Source of the DNA: Strobilurus pachycystidiatus
Lineage: Eukaryota; Basidiomycota; Agaricomycetes; Agaricales; Physalacriaceae
DNA: 64,000 nucleotides
Assembly: GCA_019915135.1 (NCBI GenBank)
Contig: JAHLMK010000002.1
Span: 1,984,001 to 2,048,000 of the forward strand
Reading direction: 5' to 3'
Numbering within the stretch: the stretch's first letter is position 1; every line of letters begins with the position of its first letter. Position numbers and translations under genes: made by a program. The notes beneath the pieces are model-generated. The model saw nothing but the letters and a program-made list of their open reading frames with translations, ran no database searches and had not been told where the DNA came from. Of the stretch, positions 41,896 to 51,679 are shown piece by piece.

Positions 41896-43321
41896 TTACA
41901 ATAATAAAAAACTGCCGAATCGCGAGTACATATGGTCAACTTGGCCTTGCAAAGCTAAAGTCAAACACACTCCAAGCAAGAGGCCCATGAGGAAACGAAA
42001 ATCTATCACAGACAAAACAGTTCTACGACCGAGGGAAGACCGTTCGATTGACCGCGACACATTCTCATTATCTGTCTTGTATTCGGGAGGTCCGACGAAC
42101 ATGGCTGTCGATTCGTGTGCGTCGCGTAATCCAGACAAACCATCGATGCTCTGCAGGTTTTTTTCGATCCAGTAGTCCTTAAGCCCACCTTTGGCAACAC
42201 CTACAGCTTCTTCACCCTCCGCCGCTTTGAGGTCAATGCGCTCACGTCTGCTGGCAAACTGAAGGAGCTTGGTTCGATGACCGACAAACTGATAGAAGGG
42301 GACGGAATAGCCGCATGACTGGAGCACATAAAATTAGACACGGATTAGGGTGGGGGAAATAAGTCCCGCCGCAATATTTACCTGTAATTTACCTTGGCGA
42401 CTCTCGACAGGACTTGTTTACCATGTAATTTACAGGTAAGTTACCTCACGTGATGCAGTCATGTGACTTCTGTCCTGCCCCTCCGGCCAAACACAAATCT
42501 ATTTTTTTCTCTACTATTCAAGCTCTGATTCTTTCTGGGTATCAGTAATGATCTAATATAGCTCTCTAGGTTGTTCTGATACTTGCATCAAGTGCTCATG
42601 CAGACACATAGCTTGACCTACACCGGTGGAGGTCAGTCATGTGATAGGTAACTTACCACCTCCAAAATTGGTCCTCGGCAAGGGTGGTAATTTACATGTA
42701 ATTTACCTAGTAATTTACATGTAAATAAGTTTTGTGTAAATAAGTCCTACATATTTCCCCCACCCTAACACGGATACAAAGACAATCCTTGCCAGGGGTG
42801 ACATGTGACATACGGAGCCAACTTTGTGGACATCAATCTTGATGACAGCGCGAGACCCGGGGATACGCTTCTCTGCATGGATGTATGAGTCGTACTCCTT
42901 CGTTCCAAACTCAAATACGGTCCCTAGAACAACATGCGTCAGAACACAATCCTGTGGCCACTGACCAGGAGGGACTTACCCTTCCCAAAGAGCCTCACGA
43001 TACGTGGGGGGCCCTCAAAGGCGTTGAAGAAAACAGTTATTCTACCATTCTCGCGAAGATGGGCAATTGTTTCGACACCTGCGGATGCGACGGTCAGAAA
43101 CACACAGAACGACCAGTAACCCAGAGAAACCGACCGCTTCCCGTCATGTCCTCGTACCAGACGGTGTGAGAATCAACGACGTGAAATGTGCCTTCCAAGC
43201 CTTTGGACGAAACATTGACATGTCCCTCAGCATGCAGCGGAGCAGTTGCCACCCAAAAGACATGCTGCTTCGCGATGAACTCGACAATAAATTGGGGTAT
43301 CTCATCGAAGAATTGACCCAT
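41896..43321 (-). CDS. Pyridoxamine-phosphate-oxidase-like flavoprotein with C-terminal membrane anchor
   Basis: Four exons, about 270 residues. Exon 1: IPQFIVEFIAKQHVFWVATA, EGHVNVSSKG, FHVVDSHTVWYEDMTGSG. Exon 2: VETIAHLRENGRITVFFNAF, then EGPPRIVRLFGK. Exon 3: GTVFEFGTKEYDSY, then IPGSRAVIKIDVHKVGS. Exon 4 begins SCGYSVPFYQFVGHRTKL. These are signatures of the fungal PPOX-like, FMN-binding split-barrel family (substrate unknown). A C-terminal hydrophobic segment (FLMGLLLGVCLTLAL) follows an SxRRTVL stretch and probably anchors it in a membrane. The third intron (42319-42813) is 495 nt because it holds a 422-bp MITE; without element and duplication it would be 65 nt. The 3' end lies 11 bp from the tandem unit. 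Confidence 0.88.
42346..42767. mobile_element. hAT-type MITE, 422 bp, inside an intron
   Basis: Termini TAGGGTGGGGGAAATA and its reverse complement (16 bp). Perfect 8-bp flanking duplication ACACGGAT (42338-42345 and 42768-42775). The inside has many GTAATTTAC/ACATGTAAATT words as subterminal repeats and no coding capacity. It shares the TAGGG end and the 8-bp duplication with the MITE at 40078 but not its sequence. It lies entirely within intron 3 of the PPOX-like gene. Confidence 0.93.
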
Positions 43322-45098
43322 GGTCGTAGGAAGGGGATCAAGATAACGCCATTGCTGATAATGACTAGGACTACGCAGGTTCGGGTCAAATGACGCCTCT
43401 TTCGTAAATTGCGAGCGAGTCGCTGAGTGTCAGGTGAAGATCAGAAACTGAGAAAATCAGCAAGGTACGCGATCGAGTCTGCCAAGAGGAGACTACCAGT
43501 GAAGCGTCCTCAATCTCTTCTAGCTCAGCTACCAGCTATCCAATGCCACCGCGGCCTGCGGGGTGAGTATTGAAGGTGGAAAGAAGGTCAAAGAGACAGT
43601 CAGAGACAGGCAAATCCCGAGTGCAGTTGATCAATGACCACGGCAAGTCGGCAGTCTCTCGTCTTCTTGCACTCACGCGACATTGCGATTCCCTCAGCGC
43701 TCCACTCGGCCCACTCCGTTCAGGTGACGAGGCACCATGGATCTATCTTTCCGACGGCTCTGCTTCAATTTCTCGCGTCTCATCTCGCGCTTTGACGGGC
43801 ATCGATCGCGTCGACGGGCCCATTTCACGGCATGGTCTACTGACTCTAACACCGTCAGTTTAACGGCTTCACATCCACTGGTATCACTGGACGCACTGGC
43901 ATTGACAGGATCTCCCGCTGCCGCGTCCCCCTCTGTACGAACAGTACATTTGACAACAGGCTCTTGGTAGTAATACACCGACGACGACGGACGAAGCTGT
44001 CCAGAAGATGTACACCGTTTGCGCGTCGCTAGTGCTAAGTAGCATCTCACTCAAAATGGTCGCGCATTTGAAGATGATTGAAGATCTTTGGGAGGCAAGG
44101 ATGGCATTTTTGCGCAGAGGGGCCGGTCCTGGACTCTGGTGCTCAAGGCTTCGAAAGAACCACGCTATCCGCGAGCTGCCAAAATTCTGATTCAATAGAA
44201 AAAAAACAGGCCGTACGCCCCGGATCCCAGTCACTTTCATATCAAGTTACTGTTCATTAACATTAATGACGCGTCTATTCTGAATCATAGGCACCGACTC
44301 CGAGGCAGGCGTACAAGGTGACGAGTACGATTACTTAAGATTTGGTCTTTTATCATCTACCATCGTGTGCTTTGTGTTCGTTTTTCTTCACCTTTTGGCA
44401 TAGGACGGGTTCGCAATCATCGATTCTGAAGTGGGCTCACTGGGTCTACTCGACGCGTTTCAATTCTTGGCCATCTTGTATTGGTGAGCTTTCATACAGT
44501 AATGTCGCAAAATGACGCGACCATATGGCATGTAAGGATGCCTTCACCTGTTGAGCCTAGGTTGTCCGTGACTCGGACATGCTTTGACGGCGTGCATGCT
44601 TCCGAGGCCGGAAATAAAGACAACCGCGCTGCCTATGAGTCGTTAATGACGTCCTACCAGAGATGGACTTGACACTTTGAACAACAACTAACGTTGTTCT
44701 ACGCTAGCTTCGAGGATTTCCGCGTATCCAAAGCGCTAGTTTACTCTGGCAAAGTCTGGGGTCAATATTTGCAGAGCCTACTCATGAAGATTTACGCAAC
44801 TTGAAGGCGTTCCTCGCGCAAAATGGCTCGAGTTCGAACGTGTTTGGCTCGTCTTGGTTACGACTTACAGGGCAACAACTGGAAGAAGCAGTCTATACTT
44901 GCGGAAGGGCCTGCCTGCTAGATATATCTATACAAGCGGCCACTGGTAGGTAACTGAACTGGAGTATCAGGCGGTGTGACTGGTCAGCACCCAATGTGTA
45001 CTCATTCTAACATGAAAAATGTATTTAAGACAGACTGTGCGTTGTTCACTCTTCAGTTCACCAACTGTCCCCTTCTCTTACACCGTCCACGCCTAACA
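43322..45098. other. Intergenic, no supported gene
   Basis: 1.8 kb between two divergent genes. Short frames on both strands (43570-44240) show no motif. A TATTTAAG sequence at 45021-45028 is a plausible TATA element about 70 bp upstream of the ice-binding protein start. Confidence 0.4.
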
Positions 45099-46102
45099 AT
45101 GTTCTCCATTGCTCGCATTATCGCTCTTCTGTCTCTCGGTCTCACCGTCAGTGATGCACTTCACTCACGTCCTGCTGTCCATTGACGATATGTCTCCGTC
45201 TAACTAGGCCAGCGCCCTTGGCCCCTCCGCCGTCAACCTAGGTACTGCTGCGAACTACGCTGTCCTCTCCAAAGCGGGGGTGTCAACCATTCCCAGCTCG
45301 CAAATCAGTAAGCTGAGTCTTTCCACTACACCCGTCCTCCGATACTGACTTCCCTTCCAGCGGGTAACGTCGGTGTCAGCCCGATCTCTGCCTCCGGGCT
45401 TACAGGCTTCTCCTTGACGGTCGATTCGACGGGCACGTTTTCAACTTCGGGTCAGGTTGTCGGACAGCTCTTTGCCGCATCATACAGCGCCCCGACGCCC
45501 TCGACGTTGACAGTAGCGATTGCGGACCTGGGAACGGCATTCACGGATGCCACTGGGCGCATCAATCCCGACTTCACTAACCTCGCCTCTGGTAAGAATT
45601 ACCTGCTGGTCGGTAGACTTACCAGTGCACTGATGTTTGTTAGGTGCCATTGGCGGACTTGTTCTGGTGCCCGGTCTGTACAAGTGGACTGGTGGCGTCT
45701 CGATTGGCAACGACGTGGTCATATCTGGATCGGCTTCGGATAGTAAGTCCTTCTTCTTTTATTCTTTTCTTGTCGCTCAATTCTTGCCGTCCACAGCTTG
45801 GATTTTCCAAGTAGCTGGTACATTAGATATCACTGCGGCCAAGCAAGTCACGCTGGCCGGTGGCGCATTGGCGAAGAACATCGTCTGGGTCGTTTCCGAC
45901 TCGATCACGGCCCATGCTGGTGCTCACGTAGAGGGTATTCTCCTCGGCTCGACGTCGATTACTTTCCAGACGGGATCTTCGCTCAACGGTCGCATTTTGG
46001 CCGGAACCGCTGTTGCGCTCCAATCTGTGAGTCGGTTCTGTCGAGACGTATTGCAATCAAGATTGACCTTTTATACAGTCCACCATCGTTTCTCCAAATT
46101 GA
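45099..46102 (+). CDS. Secreted ice-binding protein (DUF3494 type)
   Basis: Six exons, about 243 residues. Signal peptide MFSIARIIALLSLGLTASA, probably cut after ASA. The mature part shows the family order: VNLGTAANYAVLSKAGVSTI, then ITGNVGVSPISASGLTGFSL, DATGRINPDFTN and IGGLVLVPGLYKWTGGVSIG. Next are WIFQVAGTLDIT, LAGGALAKNIVWVVSDSITA, HVEGILLGSTSITFQTGSSL and NGRILAGTAVALQSSTIV. This beta-solenoid family binds ice crystals outside the cell and is common in snow moulds and other basidiomycetes. Complete length and no broken motif; the last exon holds 8 codons (STIVSPN and stop). Whether it still has antifreeze activity cannot be judged from sequence. Confidence 0.94.
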
Positions 46103-46433
46103 TTTAAAAGAGACATGATCACGGGCTACCAGGTTTATATTGTGTTTACGGGTTTTATCTGAGAATTTTGTTACCTGTGTTATGAATGAAATAAAATGAA
46201 GACTGCTTTCACGGACGTCCGAGCTTGCGTTGTATAGGAACCATGATATTGGTATTGTTAATTCCCGACGAGTCCTACCCTACGAGGTACATGAAATTCC
46301 ACATCCATTGAGTATTAGGGTCTACATAGATGATTCTTTCCTGAAAATGTGATGTAGATGAGATAGTGTAAATGTGGCGTCATGCAGAGTCCGTCTATAT
46401 ACAGTATGTACAATCCAACCTTCGACAAGGCAA
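46103..46433. other. Gap between convergent genes
   Basis: 330 bp of 3' flanks. Nothing seen. Confidence 0.4.
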
Positions 46434-48729
46434 TCACCACTGCATCCACTCCCCGTACATGTTCGGTCGCTCTCCACGAATGTACGCCTCAAAAGTGCGC
46501 TTCATAACCGTTGACCAGTCCAGATCCCGCTGTTCCTGCTCTACTTTGATCGCCGCTGACGAGGTGGCAGCTGCCGCGGCCTTTAATAAGGCGTTTTCAC
46601 CTTCCTTAAACTTCGGGCCCAAGTCTGGATAATTCCGTGAGGTGTCGAATGGCTTTACCCTGAACCATGTTGAGCACAATCTGAACGACAGGGTGATACG
46701 GAAACGAACCATGGACTGTGATAATGATACGAATAGGCGCCGCTGAAGAAACCGTTGAAGCCCAGAGCCTGGGGAGCTGCTCCTTGCGAAGCGGGAGTGT
46801 CGAAGAAGTCCGCAAAGCTAGCGTTCAGTCAGGTGGAGCCCAAAATTCACGAACGAGGGAAGCTTACTTTGTGAAATAGGGCTGAGGCGGCCTCTCTCTC
46901 TGGAAGTCTTCGTGGTTCAACCACGCAGGATCGAACAGTGCATCAGGCAACCGCGTCAAAAGGCCTTCCAAGTAAGCCTGCTCAGTATAGACAGACACAG
47001 TCATAGGGTGGAAATCGAGCCCGTTCTTCAATGCCGTCCGGAATAGGAATGTGCCCAATGCAGAACCTTTGCTCATGTGGAGGACGGCAGTGTTGTATTT
47101 CTTGTGCCACGACCAGCGATACGCAAAGGCGCCTTTCCATCCAAAGAGTTCTTCCCAATCGCGCAGAAGAATCGTGTCTGCGTCGAGGTAGATCCCGCCA
47201 AAACGATGGGTGAGGACAAACCGTGCCATATCTGACAAAACCGTCGAGAGTCGGTTATACGCGCCAGCCTCCGGAAGCTTGGTAGCAGTTTCCGTGGAAT
47301 TGTCGCTCGCAGACGTTGAGACCTCTTTCTGTTCCGGTTCAGGGACGTGTAGGACGTGAGAGCCAGACTTGAAGAGACTGTCCATGGAGCGCCATTCATT
47401 CCTGATTTCTGGGATGCCATCGAGCATCTCGGTAGTATTCCAAAGCTTGAACTTGATGATGTCCTTGAAGCGCGGATGGAGGAAGGGTGATGCCCAAGGG
47501 TTTTGCTTCAGCTGATTGTACATGTCATGCAGCGCATTCGGGGGAGGAGATGTCGCTTCTGGCGCAAGGTTAATCCAGACCCAGAACTGGGTCCGACATG
47601 CAGCGTCTTCTGGATACGATTTGTGATGTAGACCAGTTTTCTGCGTGAATAGGAAGGACATCAGTGCAGTGTATGGCTTGTCCGTGATGGGTCCTCCCCA
47701 GAACATGTGGAAGATACGAGGATTTTCTGGGTCGCACGGTGAGTCGAGAAGGGCGGTTGGTCGGTATTCCTGGAGTGGTGGAAGGGATAACGATTCCCAT
47801 TTGGCAGACGGAGGTAATGGTTGGAGCTGCAGCGCGTCTTGTGAGACAAGTTTCGGCGCCTCCTTTTCAAGATAGATATACTGCCAATCGTCGACGTTTG
47901 ATCTACGGACGCGATTACCGACGTCCAAGCCTCCACCTATGCGAAGGACTTCGAGGCAATCTCGAACGTACTACGCACACGCAATGTCAATACGTGGGCC
48001 TGAGACGTGTCTATGTAGAGCGTACCTTCTTTTGCTCGTAATCACAATTCTCTAGGATGATGTCTAGATCGGCGACACTGCCTGCAACGGGACGGGGAGG
48101 ATAGGCAACATTTGGGGGTTGACTCTGCATATCGAGGTATACGCGGTGGGGGCCCACTCCATTTGTAGTGCCATTGGCGTGGTCGCGGGATGCTTTTTGC
48201 GGGGGCAGTGCTGGGTTCACAGGAGGGGGCATCAACTGTAGTTCCTGCGGTACTGTCCTGCGCGTCAGTGGTGAAGACACTACACAAACAGCAACGCACA
48301 TTTCCGTCGAGTCGGGTAATGCCCACTCATCACTTCCCACTGCCATATTCGCCGCAGATCCTCGTCTCTATACACCACCGTCGCCCGCGACGATGGAGTC
48401 GGCCATGGCGGTGCTGGCCATTGTTTATGCCTCGAGCCGAAGCGGACCGTGACGGCAAAGATGATGTACAACGTAAGTGCTAGAGCGGCGAGCAGCGCCA
48501 TGATACCGTGTTTTCTTGCCAAAATTGGCGGGAGTCGTCTACGATTCGGGACCCAGAGCCGTAGGGCTCGTTTGGGCGCGCCTGGGATGGGGATTGATAT
48601 GGGAACGAGCCATGTCCGCGTCTGCGGGCCGCCCAGATGGTACTTCTCCTCCATGACCGAGCTGTAGTGCGGGATTCCAATGGTCAACCTCGACCGAGTC
48701 CGTTGATGTTGTGATGAAGAAAAAGCCAT
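46434..48729 (-). CDS. GT32-like glycosyltransferase, type II membrane protein
   Basis: About five exons, close to 590 residues. The N-terminal cytosolic tail (about 75 aa) is followed by one membrane anchor (IMALLAALALTLYIIFAVTV), then a Pro-rich stem. The catalytic part has PRIFHMFWGGPITDKPYTAL, then AYNRLSTVLSDMARFVLTHR leading into GGIYLDADTILLRDW, with the DxD nucleotide-sugar motif. A C-terminal block follows: YSYHYHSPWVKPFDTSRNYP, then DLGPKF. The family (Gly_transf_sug, DXD) includes alpha-mannosyl and other sugar transferases of the Golgi. The intron near 46680-46730 has ATGGTTC at both ends; I chose the phase that gives SPWVKPFD, as in relatives. Donor sugar and acceptor unknown. 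Confidence 0.85.
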
Positions 48730-48990
48730 TTTGGCGCGGGTCGCCGGGGGCTGTCGTCGTCGCGGAATATAGAAGAAACGAGCAGTTAGGAGCCCCCTCC
48801 CAGCCTAAATGGGGTTATTTGCCACCAACAAAAAATCAAAGATGCATCATCAACTGAAGTCAAGGTGGGCAGTGCAAGCTCAGACACAGTTGCCAGAGTA
48901 CGCGTCATCCAACACAGTCTCAAGGACACAGCTTGGATCAAGCAGTAGTGGCATTCAAAAATACACGATAGTCCAAGTTGTCACTACTAA

Positions 48991-50565
48991 TTACACGGAG
49001 CGTAGAGCTTGCTGCGAGCTCCCATCCGAACCTCTCCTCGTCGGTGCTTCTTGCTCGATATCTATCGAAGGATCGTACTGGATAGACGGCGCTCTTCCAC
49101 GAACCGCACCCATATTTATCTCAGATCCGGACGAGTTGTCCAACACGGAAGGCGCTCTTCCATTAATCGTACTTCGTCCGAAAAGCAAGGAGTCGGGACG
49201 CGTTCGCAAGAGGAGGATCACATTCAACAATCCACTGAGTCCATAAATCGATACGACGACCAATGTGACAGCGGAGGGCGCAGTATTGTCACTGAAGGTT
49301 ATCCAGCGAACCACGCTGAGAGGCAGAATGAGGACGGAATAAACAAGGGGGTATCTGCAATCCGGTTGTGTAAGAGGACCTGTCGTGGAAGTGGATCATA
49401 ATTCGGATACGTACGCAAGCATGACCCAAGGCTTGGGCCTCATGTTAAGGTCTTCAGCGGTGTTGTTTCGCCGACGCATCATAGTGAACTTCCACCATGA
49501 CCGCTCATCGAAATTGATATTCCCCCGGCTCCACAGGAAAAGAATCACATAAAGGACAAGGGAGGTGCCCAGTGTGATCCAGAACCACACGTATTCGCCC
49601 GCAATTCGCAGACCGCTATGGTGGCTTCCAATCCAGCACCAATACTAAGCCCAAGATCAGTATATTTCTGAAGGCGCTGACGTCAAACTTACGGGAGTGG
49701 GCTGCTCGTAAGACGAGTTGGTAGTATTCCCAACAACTACCATGATGACTATGAATAGCCACATGACAGCAACGACGACTGCAGAAAAGAGGATGCCATC
49801 TGCAGGTTTTGTCGTGTTAGCTAGATTCCAACGAATCGATGCGAATGTGTATATCGCAATGGTCTGATGAGAAAGGGTTCATCGGTAAACGGTCACATAT
49901 CAGGCTAGCCGGGAACCTCACCAACGTGGTAATGCCCACACCAGTTTCGCCTAGTTGCTGGACAACACCTAAAGTTCGTGTTAGTGATGAGAGTGCAAAA
50001 AAAGTCTAGACTCGTACCTTGAGCGGTGCAGAAGGAACCGACTTGTACTTTTCCATCATTGACCCACTTGATGTCTAATACCGCTCCTAAAGCCTGCAAA
50101 AGGTCTGCAGAAAATAGAGATATCTGAGATGGTACATATGAGACGTGTCCTTGTCAAAGGAGACGCGTATAATCTCACCATGAAGACGTCTGACGGCTCC
50201 TGAATAAATCGCCAATCACGGACCAGTGTTGCTCGGGCATGACGGTAGGCGTTATGCTGTAATTTGGCTCGTTGAGCGCAAGCGGCCGGAACCGCCAAGG
50301 GAATACATACACTTATGATCCAGAAGACGTAGAGGACGGCAAAAAGCGACACAAATCCGCTTTCGGAGACAATCTTCAATGAAGAAATCAGCGTCGCGGC
50401 GTTTCATACACATCGGGCAGGGCGCACCGTCAGGCCAATACTCTGACCCCGTGTCAAACAGTGCGTGGTGCTCGTGTTGGCGCTTTGCAGATATTCTGAA
50501 GGCTCGCATATTATTCCCTGAACGTACTGATCGTATGGAATCGTGACATTAATGATTCCAGACAT
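48991..50565 (-). CDS. Seven-transmembrane receptor (fungal GPCR, cAMP-receptor/Git3-like)
   Basis: About nine exons. A short outside N-terminus with N-glycosylation motifs (NVT, NTS) is followed by seven hydrophobic segments. TM1 FVSLFAVLYVFWIIS; TM2 ISIFSADLLQALGAVLDI; TM3 within CTAQGVVQQLGETGVGITTL. TM4 ILFSAVVVAVMWLFIVIMVV; the loop PTPYWCWIG; TM5 FWITLGTSLVLYVILFLW. TM6 is PLVYSVLILPLSVVRWI. TM7 is AVTLVVVSIYGLSGLLNVIL, ending DSLLFG. The Ser-rich C-tail suits a regulated receptor. The Cys pair (TM3 start and PYWCW loop) fits the usual disulphide. The ligand is unknown. I start at ATG 50565, which follows a good CCTTAG acceptor, so a 5'UTR intron is likely. Confidence 0.8.
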
Positions 50566-51679
50566 CTAAGGTGAGGAGTCAGCGTGTCTCATATGTCAAG
50601 CAGTCTTGGGCTGTGGCGCCCGCTTACCAGACAAAAGTTTCAGTAGGAACGCAGTGGTAACGAGCGCCGTCGATGGCTAAGTCGGGGTTCTGGTGGTGAA
50701 AAGGCGCTGACACTGCCCTTGCTCAGACGAGGGTTTATACCGCTTCCCACCATTACAGCAGTACAAGCTAGGGTGATAAGCATCCAGGCCCCCCATTGGT
50801 CACGAGGCTGTGCACGTCCGCGCTTCCGTATCCTTCCTTCTGTCAGAATCAACGCCACTGAAGGGCTGTAGGCCTTCCTATGAAAGGACGAAGCGAATCA
50901 GGGCAAGAGGAAAGAGGACCCAGAAACTGGAAGAGATGGCGATCGGCATCTTCGAGTCTTGGTGCCGTCGGCGTCTTTTGATCCGCGAAATCACCCTGTG
51001 GCGGTGACTGCCTTTTTGGATTGAACTCTCACGGTCGATCTTCCACCTGCAACCTTTATACGACCTTGCCTTGGCCCGATGCCTACCATGCCCTGCATGC
51101 TCCCCTGCATGATTGAACGACATCGGCTGCAACTAAGCAACTGACGTACCAACTAGTAAGGACTATTATATTACCCCAACCCCGCACTAACCGGCAAACC
51201 CGATCTCAGAAGCGCTACTTGCCATGCCCGACCTGTGCCCGCCACAAAGTACACTCGTCCTTGTGAGGGAACTGCGCTAGTCTCAGTCTGGCTTTTCAAG
51301 AGAGGATTTTAACGAGAGCTGGCCAATGTTTCCTCAGTCTCCTGAGTGTACACCGCTATGTCCCTAATCCTGCTAATATTCGATCGAGGTTTCAAGCTGG
51401 GTGGCTATTCAACTGATTGCATCGCAAAATATCATTTTATCAAATTTCTGCGAACTTGACAAGCAGGCCCCATGTGATCCGCTAAACATCAAACATATCG
51501 GCCAAACCGCCCGCATACCCCGCTTTCCTCGCCTCTAACACTCGTTAACCTGCGCTAAACATATAAAGCATCACCGCTTTTGCCACTCGTTTCATTCCTC
51601 TTTCTTCCACCTGTATTTGCAGGTCCTTTGCTCTTTTTCTCTTTTTTCTTTTCTTCTGTCTCTGTTTTTCAAGATCGCA
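50566..51679. other. Divergent intergenic region, GPCR / glyoxal oxidase
   Basis: 1.1 kb. Minus-strand frames at 50640-50858 and 50878-51132 contain hydrophobic runs (GAWMLITLACTAVMVG; SSFWVLFPLALIRFVLS) but cannot be joined in frame to the receptor. They may be 5'UTR, a lost exon, or chance. The right part is the promoter of the oxidase gene. Confidence 0.4.
51561..51569 (+). promoter_or_regulatory. TATA box of the glyoxal-oxidase-type gene
   Basis: ATATAAAGC about 110 bp upstream of ATG 51680, followed by a pyrimidine-rich leader typical of strongly expressed fungal genes. Confidence 0.6.
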
